Positions 36,703 through 47,276 are shown, counted from the stretch's first letter. The stretch: 64,000 bases of DNA from Nonomuraea solani (GCF_900108335.1 NZ_FNVT01000001.1:798977-862976), one strand, 5' to 3'. Numbers and translations are program-made. The notes: generated from the letters alone by a model not told the origin.

Positions 36703-37361
36703 GTCCGGACGAGGCACGACGCAGGCCGCCCACGGCCCAGCAGTTCGTGCTGGCCGAGCTGCGCCGGGCCATCACCACCGGCCGGCTGCGCCCCGGCGCC
36801 CCCATCCGGCAGGACGCGCTGGCCGAGGAGCTGCAGGTCAGCCGCGTCCCCCTGCGCGAGGCGCTGAAGACGCTGCAGGGAGAGGGGCTGGTCACCTACG
36901 AGGCGCACCGGGGCTACTTCGTCGAGACGCTCTCCCTCGACGACCTGCGCGAGGTCTACCGGATCAGGGAGCTGCTGGAGGAGGAGGCCGTGCGCCGGGC
37001 CGTCGCCCGGCTCACCGACCTCGACCTCGCCCGGCTGGTGGCCGCCCAGGACGAGGTCGAGCGGGCCGCCGGGGCGGGTGACGTGCCGGCCATGACCGCC
37101 GCCAACCGCACCTTCCACATGACGCTGTTCGAGTGCGCCGGGATGCCGCGCCTGGTCCGGCTGATCAGGACACTCTGGGACACGACCGACGCCTACCGTT
37201 CGGTCTACTACGGCGACGCCGGCAACCGGGAGCGCGTGGTCAAGGAACACCGCGCCACCCTCGACGCCCTGCGCCGCCGCGCCGCCGACGAGGCCGTGGC
37301 CACGCTCAACGTCCACCGCGACCACGCGGTCGCCGAGCTGGAGCCGCTCCTGGATGCCTAA
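36699..37361 (+). CDS. GntR-family regulator with FCD domain
   Basis: The N-terminal winged HTH (QQFVLAELRRAITTGRLRPG, then DALAEELQVSRVPLREALKT) is followed by an all-helical FCD effector domain (LREVYRIRELLEEEAVRRAV, NRTFHMTLFECAG, HRATLDALRRRAADEA) that usually binds a carboxylic acid with a metal. 220 aa, starting with GTG inside the CoA-transferase stop. It is the best candidate to bind the TTGGATCCAA/CAATATTG repeats and respond to a pathway acid. Confidence 0.92.
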   Translation: MSPDEARRRPPTAQQFVLAELRRAITTGRLRPGAPIRQDALAEELQVSRVPLREALKTLQGEGLVTYEAHRGYFVETLSLDDLREVYRIRELLEEEAVRRAVARLTDLDLARLVAAQDEVERAAGAGDVPAMTAANRTFHMTLFECAGMPRLVRLIRTLWDTTDAYRSVYYGDAGNRERVVKEHRATLDALRRRAADEAVATLNVHRDHAVAELEPLLDA

Positions 37362-37947
37362 GACCGTCGACCATCAGGCGCGGCGGCGGCAGATCGCCGA
37401 CGCCGTGCACCGGATCATCGACGCCAAGGGCATGGACAGCGTCAGCCTGCGGGAGGTCGCCGCCGAGGCGGGCATGTCGATGGGCGCGGTGCAGTACTAC
37501 TTCGCCACCAAGGACGAGATGCTCCGGGTGGCGCTGGAGCACATCAACACGCGGATCGGGCTGCGGGTGGCCGCCGCCGGCCAGGGGTCCTCGCCGCTGG
37601 CCCTGCTGCGGGTGGCGATCCTGGAGCTGCTGCCGCTCGACGAGACCCGCCGCTTCGAGGCGCGCATCGGGCTGGCGTTCCTGGCCAGATCGGTGGTGGC
37701 CGACGACCTGGCCGAGCTGTTCAGGGGCGGGCTTCCCCTCGTGCTGGAGTTCTACGTCGCCCAGGTCAGGGCGGCGCAGGCGGCCGGGGAGATCGCGGCC
37801 GGCCTCGACGCGGACAAGGAGGCGAACATCCTGTTCATGTTCGCGCAGGGGCTGGTGCAGCCGACGCTGGTCGGCCACTATCCGCCGGAGGCGGTGGTGG
37901 CCGCGATCGACTACCACCTGGCCAGACTCGCACCGCGCCCGGCGTAG
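37354..37947 (+). CDS. TetR-family transcriptional regulator
   Basis: This 197-residue protein has a TetR HTH (VSLREVAAEAGMSMGAVQYY, then FATKDEML) and a helical ligand domain ending with an AefR/BetI-like pattern (LFMFAQGLVQPTLVGHYPPE). It overlaps the GntR gene by eight bases, so two different regulators are made from one transcript. The second may respond to an acyl-CoA or other intermediate. Target unknown; the module's own operator region is likely. Confidence 0.9.
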   Translation: MPKTVDHQARRRQIADAVHRIIDAKGMDSVSLREVAAEAGMSMGAVQYYFATKDEMLRVALEHINTRIGLRVAAAGQGSSPLALLRVAILELLPLDETRRFEARIGLAFLARSVVADDLAELFRGGLPLVLEFYVAQVRAAQAAGEIAAGLDADKEANILFMFAQGLVQPTLVGHYPPEAVVAAIDYHLARLAPRPA

Positions 37948-37976
37948 CTTCAGGCCCTCGTTCGATCTTGAGCCCT

Positions 37977-38552
37977 TCAACGCAGCCGCAGCCCTGACAT
38001 GCGTTCGGCCTTGTGATCGAGCAGGTCGAGCTCGACCCCCTTGCGGCCGGGCCGCCACGCCAGTGCCTGGAGCCCGTGTTCGGGGACCTGGATCTCCCGC
38101 GCCCCGATCCTGACCGCGCCCACCTCCGCCGACAGCCGCAGAATGCCGTACATGACCCACTTCGACGGCCACGGCAGCCACCGTACGGGGCTGGTGTCGT
38201 AGCGGGCGGTGCCCACGTCCTGCGTGTGCCCGTTCAGTACGGCGGCGTCGGAGCGCGGGGCCAGCACGTCCTCGTCGTCGGGGGCGGCCGCGGCGCTGCT
38301 CCCGGTACGCAGGCTCCACCGGCCGCCCCGCTGCGACAGTAACCAGACGTCCAGCCAGAACAGCCCCACCCCGTCGAGCCTGGCGAACGCGGCGGCGGCC
38401 AGCCGGTCGCCCACGTACAGGGAGAGCGGGGTGAACCGGTGCCGTCCCCCGAGCGTCTCCGGCAGTTGTTTCGGCAGCCCGTGCCCGATGAGCCGGCGGC
38501 TCTCGGTGGCAGGGGTGTAACCGAGGTATTCAGCGCGATCCAGGGGTCTCAT
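37977..38552 (-). CDS. hypothetical protein, 191 aa
   Basis: I recognise no family. The start ATG 38552 follows a GGCGAGG sequence. Visible features are a mostly beta-rich sequence with many Trp, an acidic loop (AAAAPDDEDVLAPRSD) in the middle and a basic C-terminus. There is no signal peptide or membrane span. It lies downstream of and co-oriented with the penicillin-binding-protein-like gene, separated by 39 bases, so they may be co-transcribed. Confidence 0.65.
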   Translation of the reverse strand: MRPLDRAEYLGYTPATESRRLIGHGLPKQLPETLGGRHRFTPLSLYVGDRLAAAAFARLDGVGLFWLDVWLLSQRGGRWSLRTGSSAAAAPDDEDVLAPRSDAAVLNGHTQDVGTARYDTSPVRWLPWPSKWVMYGILRLSAEVGAVRIGAREIQVPEHGLQALAWRPGRKGVELDLLDHKAERMSGLRLR

Positions 38553-38591
38553 CGTCGGTACCTCGCCTTCCCGGAGGAGACCGGCTCGCGG

Positions 38592-39908
38592 TCAGTTGGC
38601 GCAGGCGTCGCGGCAGCCGCCGAACCTGGCGGCGTCGGGCCTGGTGAAGGACGTCTCGGTCGTTCCGTCCAGCGCCGCTTTCATGGAGTCCTTCCAGATC
38701 TGGCCGGGGATGGACGTGCCGCGCACCTCCGCGTGGTGCTCACCCCCGATGGTGACGTCCACCAGCGGGTGTTTGTAGCCGCCGTCCGGATGTACGAGGC
38801 TGACGGCCGAGGCCAGGGCGGGGGTGTAACCGGCGTACGTGGCGGACGAGTAGGTGTCCGTCGTGCCGTCCATGCCGGCGGCGTCCCGGCCGAGGCCCTT
38901 GAGCGGGCTCTTGGCCAGCGCGCCCGTCAGCACCCCGGTCACGGCGTCGGCGACCGGCGCCTCCAGCACCTGCTCACAGCGCGGCGGGAACGTACGCACG
39001 AATCCTCCGTCGCCGCGGATCTCCGTGACCACCCGCGGCGCGCAGCGCAGGCCGCGGGCGGCGAGGGTGGCGTAGCTGCCGGCCAGCGTGACCGGGTCCA
39101 CCTCGTTGGTACCGAGCGCGAACGTCTCGAACTCCATCAGCGGCCTGCCGTCGGCCCGGCCCAGCCCGAGCCGCTTGGCCATCTGTACGCTCTCGCAGAG
39201 GCCGACCCGCTCGGTCAGCTTGAGGAAGAACGTGTTCTCCCCGGCCTGCGTGCCCGACTCCAGGGTGGTGAAGGCGTCGTGCTCGCGCCTGTCGTTGACC
39301 ACCGTGTGGGAGGGATCGGCGACGTTCTCACCCTTGCAGTTCCTGAACGCCGAATAGGCGGGCGCCCGGTAGCTCCGGGTGTAGGGGAACCCGTCGGCGG
39401 AGCGCAGGCCGCGCTCGAAGGCGGCGGCCAGCGGGTACACCATCGCGGTGCCGCCCTGCTGGACGCTCAGGGCGTCGCCGCGGTTGGTGGCCAGCGCCCT
39501 GACCTCGCCGCTGCCCGGCGCGACCATGGCCTGGGCCGCGACCTGTGCGTCGTCGTGGTGGACGTGGCGGTCGACGGCCTCCTGCGCGGCCCGTTGCGCG
39601 CGCGGGTCGATCGCCGTCTTGATCGTCAGGCCTTTCCGCGTCACGAGGGAGTCGTCACCGCTCGCCAGCAGCTCGGCGCGCACCCGCTCGCACAGGTACT
39701 CATACCGGTCGGCCTTGCAGTCGCCGGTGAACTCCCCGAGGGCCGTGCCCTGGGCGTCGGTCAGCACGCTGGCGCGGAGGGGCGGCGTGGTCAGGCGCAC
39801 TCTGGCGGGCTCGGCCTCGCCACCGCCTCTGTCCTGGAGCAGCAGGAACGTCCCGGTGGCCAGCACTCCCGCCACCACCACGGCCGCGACGACCCGTAAG
39901 GAGGTCAC
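38592..39908 (-). CDS. penicillin-binding transpeptidase-like pseudoenzyme
   Basis: The protein has 438 residues with an N-terminal membrane anchor (VVAAVVVAGVLATGTFLLL) and a transpeptidase-like fold outside the cell. All three catalytic motifs of this family are lost. The SxxK position reads GTAM (153-156, before VYPLAAAFE), SxN reads GEN (223-225, before TFFLKL), and KTG reads MDG (346-348, before TTDTYSS). Flanking sequence such as YAGYTPALASAV remains conserved, and the frame is intact over its full length, so this is probably a non-catalytic scaffold or beta-lactam decoy, not a decayed gene. Several Cys (GDCKADRYEYLCE; GGCRDACAN) suggest disulfides. Confidence 0.85.
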   Translation of the reverse strand: MTSLRVVAAVVVAGVLATGTFLLLQDRGGGEAEPARVRLTTPPLRASVLTDAQGTALGEFTGDCKADRYEYLCERVRAELLASGDDSLVTRKGLTIKTAIDPRAQRAAQEAVDRHVHHDDAQVAAQAMVAPGSGEVRALATNRGDALSVQQGGTAMVYPLAAAFERGLRSADGFPYTRSYRAPAYSAFRNCKGENVADPSHTVVNDRREHDAFTTLESGTQAGENTFFLKLTERVGLCESVQMAKRLGLGRADGRPLMEFETFALGTNEVDPVTLAGSYATLAARGLRCAPRVVTEIRGDGGFVRTFPPRCEQVLEAPVADAVTGVLTGALAKSPLKGLGRDAAGMDGTTDTYSSATYAGYTPALASAVSLVHPDGGYKHPLVDVTIGGEHHAEVRGTSIPGQIWKDSMKAALDGTTETSFTRPDAARFGGCRDACAN

Positions 39909-40004
39909 CAGCGGATCTTACGGCGGCGCGCGGCCCGCCGCGATCCCGTCCAGGACGAGCTTCGGCTTACGGCCGAGACCGGTCCCAAGCGCATGGGAGG
40001 GCTC

Positions 40005-40023
40005 GCCTACCGTATATGTAGGC
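40005..40023. promoter_or_regulatory. inverted repeat upstream of the thioesterase
   Basis: GCCTAC and GTAGGC form a perfect 6-bp dyad around the AT-rich spacer CGTATAT, which could also serve as a -10 region. It lies 27 bases before the thioesterase start in the divergent region with the PBP-like gene. Candidate operator. Confidence 0.4.
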
Positions 40024-40049
40024 ATTTGCCCGCTCGCCGAGGAGATCGT

Positions 40050-40772
40050 GTGTCCTGGTTCCACTGCATGGCCCCCCGCCCCGAGGCCGCCATCCGGTTG
40101 TTCTGCTTCGCGCACGCCGGAGGTGCCGCCTCCGCCTACCGGTTGTGGCATCGGGCGGTGCCGCCGGAGGTGGAGGTGCAGGCCGTACAGTATCCGGGGC
40201 GTGCGGATCGCCTGCGTGAGCCGCTGGTCGACGACGCGCACCGGCTGGCCGACCTGATCGCGGAGGCCATGCGGCCGTTGCTCGACCGCCCGGCCGTGCT
40301 GTTCGGGCACAGCATGGGCTCGCTGCTCGCCTATGAGACCGCACTCCGGATCCGGCCCGCCCACCTGGTCGTGTCCGGCCGCCAGGCCGCGCACGTGGCG
40401 CGGCCCGGCACGGTGCACACCGGTACGGACGACGATCTCGCCGCCGAACTGCTGCGCCTGGGCGGCACCGGGACCGAGCTGCTGGACGACCCGGAGATGC
40501 GGGCGTACGTGCTGCCCACCGTACGAGGCGACTACCGCCTGGCCGAGACCTACCGCAGCCGTCCGGCCGAGCCGCTCGACTGCCCCATCACCGCGATCAT
40601 CGGCGACCGCGACCCCACCGTGAACCCCACCAACGCCCGCCGCTGGGCCGAGCTCACCCGCGGCGACTTCAACCTGCACGTCCTGCCCGGCGACCACTTC
40701 TACCTGGCCGGCCGGCACACCGAGGTCATCGACCTGATCCTGTCCGCCGTCGGCCGACCTGTGACGAGCTGA
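40050..40772 (+). CDS. type II thioesterase (GrsT/TycF-like alpha/beta hydrolase)
   Basis: This 240-residue protein begins with the type II thioesterase signature (RLFCFAHAGGAASAYRLWH) and has VQYPGRADRL, nucleophile Ser in FGHSMGSLLAYE, Asp in IIGDRDPTV and catalytic His in LPGDHFYLAGR. These enzymes remove wrong acyl groups from the carrier proteins of nonribosomal peptide and polyketide synthases. No synthase gene is present in the window, so it is an orphan. GTG 40050 is preceded by GGAG. Confidence 0.92.
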   Translation: MSWFHCMAPRPEAAIRLFCFAHAGGAASAYRLWHRAVPPEVEVQAVQYPGRADRLREPLVDDAHRLADLIAEAMRPLLDRPAVLFGHSMGSLLAYETALRIRPAHLVVSGRQAAHVARPGTVHTGTDDDLAAELLRLGGTGTELLDDPEMRAYVLPTVRGDYRLAETYRSRPAEPLDCPITAIIGDRDPTVNPTNARRWAELTRGDFNLHVLPGDHFYLAGRHTEVIDLILSAVGRPVTS

Positions 40773-40807
40773 CCTACGACCAGCCGGCCAGGCGGTGGGC
40801 GAGGAGG

Positions 40808-43266
40808 TCAGTCGAGGGAGAGGCCCGCGGCCGGGGTCACCCGGGCGGCTCGGCGGGCCGGGAGGACGGCGGCGAGGAGGCCGGCCAGGGCGGCGGTGAG
40901 GACGACGACGCCGAGCGATGACCAGGGGATGAGCATGACGGCCCGGCTGAGGGCCCGCTTCACGATCGTCTCGTAGGCGACCCAGGCGAAGCCGACGCCG
41001 ATCGTGGTGCCGAGCACGGTGGCCACCACCGACATGAGCACCGCCTCGGCGGCCAGCATCCGCCGCAGTTGCCCGCGGGTGAGCCCGAGCGCGCGCAGCA
41101 GCGCGTGTTCGCGGGCGCGTTCGAGGACGGAGAGCCCCAGGGTGTTCGCGATCCCGATCAGGGCGATCGCCACGGAGATGCCGAGCAGGCCGAGCACCGA
41201 CCAGGTGAGGATGTCCCGCTCCCGGTTCGCCACCGCCTGGGCCTGCAGTTGGTCTTCGAGCTCCGCGCCGGCCGCGTCCGCCAGCGCGTCCAGATCGTCG
41301 ACGAGCTTGAGCGGGTCGGCGCTCGCGGCGGCGCGGACCCAGATGGTGTGCGGTTCGGGGGCGTCGGTGAGCTGGGCCAGGGTCTCGGGCGCGACCACGC
41401 CGGCCTGGCCCCAGCCGGAGAGGGCGATGACCCGCAACCGGACCTGGCGATCGCCGACCCGCACCGTGACCTGGTCACCGGGCCGGACGTTCCGGTCCAC
41501 GAAGGCGCCCAGGTCGATCCGGATCGTCCCGGGCTGCTCCACCCGGGCGAACGACCCGCCGTCGCGGGCCACCTGCCCCGCGTCCGGCGCGGTGAGGACC
41601 GGCAGCGGTTCGTCGAATCCGGTGATCTGGGCCACGGCGCCGTTCACGGCGATGGCCCGCTCCACGCCGGGAGTGCGACGTACCCGGTCGAGGAGGTCGC
41701 CGGCGATCGGCTCGCCGAGCGAGGTGAGCGCGGCGTCGATGGGGTGATGCCGCTCGTTCACCTCGTCCATCGCCGCACGCCACGTGGCCAGTCCGGTGAT
41801 CACGGCGGTCGTCAGGGTGACCCCGACCAGCAGGGCGGCGGTGGTGGCCGCGGTCCGGCGCGGGTTGCGTACGGCGTTCTCGGTAGCGAGCCGCCCGGCC
41901 GGGCCGAGCAGCGCCCCGGTGACCCGGACCAGGCGGGGTACGAGCACCGGCCCGACCAGCAGGATGCCGGTGAACACCGACGCTCCGCCGGCCACCATGA
42001 ACAGCGGACTGTCCCGGATCATCGCCACCCCGAGCAGGGCCGGCCCGGCCACCAGCAGCAGCGCGGCGAGCGCCAGCCGCGCCCGGCCGGTGGCGGTGCG
42101 CACGACCGCGGCCGGCGGGCGCAGCGCCGCCAGCGGGCTCACCGCGACCACATGCCGGGCCGGCAGCCAGGACGCGGCCATGGTGACGAGCAGGCCGACA
42201 CCGAACCCGCCCAGCAGCCAGGGCACGGGCGGTGCGGGGGCGGCCATCGGGGTGGTGGGCGCGAGGGCGTTGATCACGGGGAGCAGGCCGTAGCCGAGCC
42301 CGGCGCCGGCCAGGGTCCCGGTCAGCGACGCGAGCACGCCGACGGCGGCGGCCTCCCGGCGTACCGAACCCAGGACCTGCCGCCGGGTCGCGCCGACGCA
42401 GCGCAGCAGGGCGAAGTCGCGCAGGCGTTGCGCGAACAGGATGGAGAACGTGTTCGCGACGACCAGGACCGAGACCACGAGCGCGACGCCGGCGAACAGC
42501 AGCAGCATCAACGCGATCGTGTCCGTGTCGTTGTTGAGCCCGGCCAGGCCGTTCCTGACGTACTCGTCCGCCGGCCACACCCGCATGCCTTCCGGGAGCG
42601 GGCCCACCTCCCCGCGCACCGCCACACTGCCGACGTGCCACTTGGGCTGGTCGCGCCATCGCAGGTACTGCGGCCACGTGACGTACATGGAGGCCTGGGT
42701 CCAGGTGGTGGGGGACACCACGAGGCCGACCACCGCCAGGTCGGTCGCGGCGGCGCCCTCGCCGACCCGGATCCGGTCGCCGACCGCGACCTCGTGGGCC
42801 TGCGCGTCCCAGACGTGCATCACCGCCTCGCCGGTGCCCGCCGGGAAGCGGCCCGAGACGAGCTTCTGCCAGCGCAGGCCGGCCGCGGCGGCGATCGGCC
42901 CCACGGTCGTCCTTCCCCGGAGCTCGCCCGAGCCGAGCGGGGCGCCGCCCTCCCGGAGCGCCGGCAGGTCGACCCGGCCCAGCCCGGACGCGTTGTCGCC
43001 GAGGCGGTCGATGAGCGCGATCGCGTCCGACGTGTCCAGCGTGTCGGGGCAGCACGACGGGCCTCGCGAGGGTCCGTCCTCGGGGGCATCGACGACAAAG
43101 TCGGCACCGCGGTACGGCGCCCCGGCGTTCTCCATGAATCCGGCGCGCGCCCCGGACGTGAGCACGCCGATCACGATGACGAAGGCGACCGAGGCGGTCA
43201 CCGCGATCGCCGCGGCGACGTACCTGCGGGTGTGGGTGCGCAGTGAGGCGAGGAAGACGGTACGCA

Positions 43267-43267
<1 letters not shown>
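40808..43267 (-). CDS. ABC transporter permease with two FtsX domains (MacB-like)
   Basis: This 819-residue membrane protein has an N-terminal anchor (YVAAAIAVTASVAFVIVIG), a large extracytoplasmic domain, a first FtsX core (LLLFAGVALVVSVLVVANTF, RDFALLRCVGATRRQVL), a second extracytoplasmic domain, and a second FtsX core (LLGISVAIALIGIANTLGLS, EHALLRALGLTRGQLRRML). The duplicated FtsX module with about ten membrane spans is typical of actinobacterial transporters for lipids, drugs or lipoproteins. Its ATG overlaps the ATPase stop (TGATG). Substrate unknown. Confidence 0.92.
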
Positions 43268-44001
<734 letters not shown>

Positions 44002-44270
44002 GACCACGATGGGGGCCGAATGTTCGCGCGTTGTCCGCCGAATGTCACCGTTTGTCGACGACGGCGATGGGTGACCGGTCATTCTGTTCGGTGAGGCGCG
44101 GCCGGCCGGCCGGGAGCGAGCGGCTGAGAGGTCAGGCGGGGCGTGATCACGTCATGACCTGGTGTAATAAACCGGATCTTGACTCAGTTCATTTCGCAAA
44201 GTCATTCCTCAAGTGCCCCTCACCGCAGTAGCTTGTCGTGATCTTTCGTAATGGACCTCATAGGAGGGCA

Positions 44271-46280
44271 ATGTTCCCCCATCACCGCCGGGTGGGAGTC
44301 ATCACGCTGCTCGCGCTGGCCGTGTCCGTGGGCACGACGAGCGCGGCGACGCCCTTATCCGCGGCCGCCACGGCCGCACACTTATCCACGGCACCCGCCT
44401 CCCTGGGCGGGGTGCCCACCAAGCTGTCCGTCCCGGCCTCTGACGACGTCTTCGTCAGCCAGGCCGAACGCGCCAAGAGTTTCAGCACCGCCACGTGGAT
44501 GTCCGTCTGCGGTGCCACCTGCGGAGGTTCGCCCACCGGGCAGCGGGTCGCGCTCGCCGGGTTCAAGGTCTCCGGCATCCCGGCCAACGCCGGGGACGTC
44601 AAGGCCATCCTCGAACTGACCCCCAGCAGAACGACCGCCACCACGCTCTCCGCCCGCAAGGTGACCGGGGTCTGGACCGAGGCCGCGACCACGTGGAACA
44701 CCCGTCCGGCGACCGGACCGCTGGTCGCCTCGCACCGGGGATTCACCGCCGGTGAGCCGGTCAGGCTCGACGTCTCGTCCGCCATCGACGGCGACGGTAC
44801 GTACTCGTTCGCGCTCACCCAGCCGGACGCCACGACCACGGTTCTGTACTCCTCGCGAGAGACCGGCGACCGCGGCCCCAAGCTGACGATCACGTACACC
44901 ACCGGCACCACGCCCTGCGCCGCGCTGCCCTTCGACAAGCCCTCGGCCGCCGCGCTGCGTGCCTCCGCCAAGAAGGCGTTCGCGTTCTACTTCCCGCCCT
45001 TCCCGGTCTCGATCGACAACAAGGATCCCGCGAAGGACCAGTACGCCTCCTGGCTCGACCCCGCCGGCTCCAGCGGCCTCTACCAGGACCGGGGCGGCTA
45101 CCTGCGAGACCGCCCGCTGACCCGGCCCGTGCGGCCGGAGGCCGAGTGGCGGCGGCCCGACTTCGAGTACGAGGTTCGCCAGGCCATCGCGCAGGGGCTC
45201 GACGGGTTCATCTACGAGCACCACACCTCCAGTGACCAGCGCTGGAACCAGCTCCCCAAGCTGCTCGCCGCCGCTCAGGCCGTGGACCCGGCGTTCAAGA
45301 TCATTCTCAGCCCGGACTTCCCTGCCACGGCCGGGGCCTCCGACGAGAAGATGATCTCCGACATCCTGCTGGCCAAGGGGCATCCGTCGCTGTTCACGCT
45401 GCCTGACGGGAGCGTGCTGCTCGCGCCGTACACGATCGAGCGCCAGCCGCCGTCCTGGTGGAAGAAGGCCCAGGTCAAGCTGGCCGCGCAGGGCATGCGT
45501 ACGTCCCTCATGACGATCTTCGGCTACTGGAACGGCACGGGCAAGACCAACTGGGACGAGTACGTCTACGGCCACTCCTCCTGGGGCGCCAACCGCCCCG
45601 AGGTGACCGGCGCCTTCAAGCGCGCCGCCAAGGCCGCCCACGGCCGTGGCCTGAAGTACATGGCGCCGGTCGGGTTCGAGGACACCAGGGCCAAGGAACT
45701 GCGCTTCTGGGAGGCGCGGAACAGCAGCACGCTGCGCGGCTCGTGGAAGGCCGCGATCGACGGCAAGGCCGACATGGTGCAGCTCGTGACCTGGAACGAC
45801 TATGGCCAGAGCCAGCAGGCGCCGTCCAAGGTGCGCGGGAACGCGCTCGCCGACGTCAACGCCTACTACACGACCTGGTTCAAGACGGGCCGGGCGCCGG
45901 AGATCGTGCGCGACGCGCTCTACTACTTTCACCGCGGCCACAAGGCGAACGCCCCGTACGACACCGGCAAGCAGACGGCCGGCAAGTTCACGATCGTGGC
46001 GGGGCCTGGGGCGGTTGACGAGGTGGAGTTGCTGGCGTTCGTCAAGGGGCCGGGCAAGCTGGTGATCAAGCAGGGCTCGGTGGTGAAGACCAAGCGGGTG
46101 GCCCGCGCTGGGATGGTGTCCTTCAAGGTGCCTCTGGTGCCGGGGACCACGCCGGTCTTCGAGCTGCAGCGGGGTGGCGCCGTCGTGCAGACGGTGCGGA
46201 GCGGGACGCCGATCAGGGCGAGTGTCACCTACCAGGACATGATCTACCACGCGGGCGGCGGAACGGCCTGCGCCAGCTAG
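44271..46280 (+). CDS. secreted DNRLRE domain + GH71 alpha-1,3-glucanase
   Basis: The protein has 669 residues. A signal peptide (VGVITLLALAVSVGTTSAA) is followed by a DNRLRE/CBM96-like beta-sandwich (residues 45-210; WTEAATTWNTRP and RGPKLTITY are hallmarks). The catalytic part fits GH71: AFYFPPFPVS, QGLDGFIYEHH, FKIILSPDFPA, RGLKYMAPVGFED and MVQLVTWNDYGQSQ. A C-terminal beta domain of about 110 residues follows. GH71 enzymes cleave alpha-1,3-glucan of fungal walls or dental mutan. ATG 44271 sits behind TAGGAGGGCA; a GTG at 44238 is less likely. Confidence 0.87.
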   Translation: MFPHHRRVGVITLLALAVSVGTTSAATPLSAAATAAHLSTAPASLGGVPTKLSVPASDDVFVSQAERAKSFSTATWMSVCGATCGGSPTGQRVALAGFKVSGIPANAGDVKAILELTPSRTTATTLSARKVTGVWTEAATTWNTRPATGPLVASHRGFTAGEPVRLDVSSAIDGDGTYSFALTQPDATTTVLYSSRETGDRGPKLTITYTTGTTPCAALPFDKPSAAALRASAKKAFAFYFPPFPVSIDNKDPAKDQYASWLDPAGSSGLYQDRGGYLRDRPLTRPVRPEAEWRRPDFEYEVRQAIAQGLDGFIYEHHTSSDQRWNQLPKLLAAAQAVDPAFKIILSPDFPATAGASDEKMISDILLAKGHPSLFTLPDGSVLLAPYTIERQPPSWWKKAQVKLAAQGMRTSLMTIFGYWNGTGKTNWDEYVYGHSSWGANRPEVTGAFKRAAKAAHGRGLKYMAPVGFEDTRAKELRFWEARNSSTLRGSWKAAIDGKADMVQLVTWNDYGQSQQAPSKVRGNALADVNAYYTTWFKTGRAPEIVRDALYYFHRGHKANAPYDTGKQTAGKFTIVAGPGAVDEVELLAFVKGPGKLVIKQGSVVKTKRVARAGMVSFKVPLVPGTTPVFELQRGGAVVQTVRSGTPIRASVTYQDMIYHAGGGTACAS

Positions 46281-46287
46281 AGGGCCT

Positions 46288-47163
46288 TCAGGTGGAGGTG
46301 GGGCGGCGGTGGAGGAGGGCGAACTTGGCCCACATGGCCTCGGCCGCCTCGATCGAGGCGCCCGTTCTGGCCGGGTCCACGGCGGCGAGCTGGGTGACCA
46401 AAGCCTGGGCCACGGCCATGCCGGCGGTCAGTGACGGGAAGAACGCCTCGCCCTCCGCCGGCACCATCACCACCACCTCCGCCGCGCCGGCCAGCGCCGG
46501 GCTGGCCGCGTCCGTCAGGGCGAACACCCGCACCCCCCGCGAACGCGCCTCGTTGGCCGCCAGCACCGTGCTCTCGTACAGGCGCCAGAAGCTGATCGCG
46601 ATCAGCACGTCCCCGGCCTGGATCGCGGACATCGCGTTCGCCAGTTCGGCGTCCCCGGCCGTCACCGCCGCCACCGGGTAGCCCGCCAGCCGCGCGTTGT
46701 GCGCCAGCGCCAGCCCGACCGCCGCGTAGCTGCCGTCGGCCACGATCACCGTGCGCCGCGCGCCCGCGATGGCCTCGGCGATCGTCAGCAGCGCGCCCTC
46801 GTCCACGCGCCGGTTGAGCAGCGCCAGACTGTCGAGGTCGCGCCGGAGCGAGCGGGAGCTGGGCGAGCCGGTGCCCCGGTGCTCGGCGGCCACCTGGCCC
46901 GCGCTGAGCGAGGACAGGTAGCGGGCGCGCAACTCCTGTTGCAGGGCCGGCCAGCCGGCGAAGCCGAGTGCCTGCGCCGTGCGGGTGACGGTGGCCACGT
47001 TGACGCCGGCGATCTGGGCGAGTTCGCCCGCCGACCCGAACGAGGCCCGGCGCGGCTGGGAGAGCAGCACCTCCAGGACGGCGGCCGCCTTGCCGCGCAG
47101 CCCGCGCCCCGGCAGCCGCGCCCGCAGCCAGTCCTCGAAGCTGTCCGTGGCCCGCTCTGTCAC
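46288..47163 (-). CDS. RpiR-family transcriptional regulator
   Basis: The N-terminal HTH (FGSAGELAQIAGVNVATVTR) is followed by a SIS domain (RRTVIVADGSYAAVGLALAH, GDVLIAISFWRLYESTV), which in this family binds phosphosugars or related ligands. GTG 47163 follows GGAGGAAGGG; 291 aa. It is divergent from the MFS / GAF / amidohydrolase operon, and TTGC/GCAA dyads fill the shared region, so it probably controls that operon. Confidence 0.9.
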   Translation of the reverse strand: MTERATDSFEDWLRARLPGRGLRGKAAAVLEVLLSQPRRASFGSAGELAQIAGVNVATVTRTAQALGFAGWPALQQELRARYLSSLSAGQVAAEHRGTGSPSSRSLRRDLDSLALLNRRVDEGALLTIAEAIAGARRTVIVADGSYAAVGLALAHNARLAGYPVAAVTAGDAELANAMSAIQAGDVLIAISFWRLYESTVLAANEARSRGVRVFALTDAASPALAGAAEVVVMVPAEGEAFFPSLTAGMAVAQALVTQLAAVDPARTGASIEAAEAMWAKFALLHRRPTST

Positions 47164-47216
47164 GTGATCCCTTCCTCCGGCCGGGAACATGCTACGCGGT
47201 CGTCACCATCCCAACG

Positions 47217-47276
47217 TGCAAAGACCATTGCAATTTCGCTGATTCGCACTATATGTTGCTTCGCAATCAACTTGCA
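47217..47276. promoter_or_regulatory. TTGC/GCAA dyads between RpiR and MFS genes
   Basis: TGCAA-N6-TTGCA (47217-47232) and TTGC-N3-GCAA (47256-47266) are inverted repeats of one half-site, and further TTGC copies lie near 47273. The AT-rich stretch ATATG between them may be a -10 element. Likely binding sites of the divergent RpiR regulator. Confidence 0.5.

Noticed and set aside
44381-44392. TTATCCACGG-like DnaA boxes (two TTATCC copies)
   Set aside because: They lie inside the signal-peptide region of the GH71 gene; two isolated copies with no AT-rich element or dnaA nearby do not make an origin.
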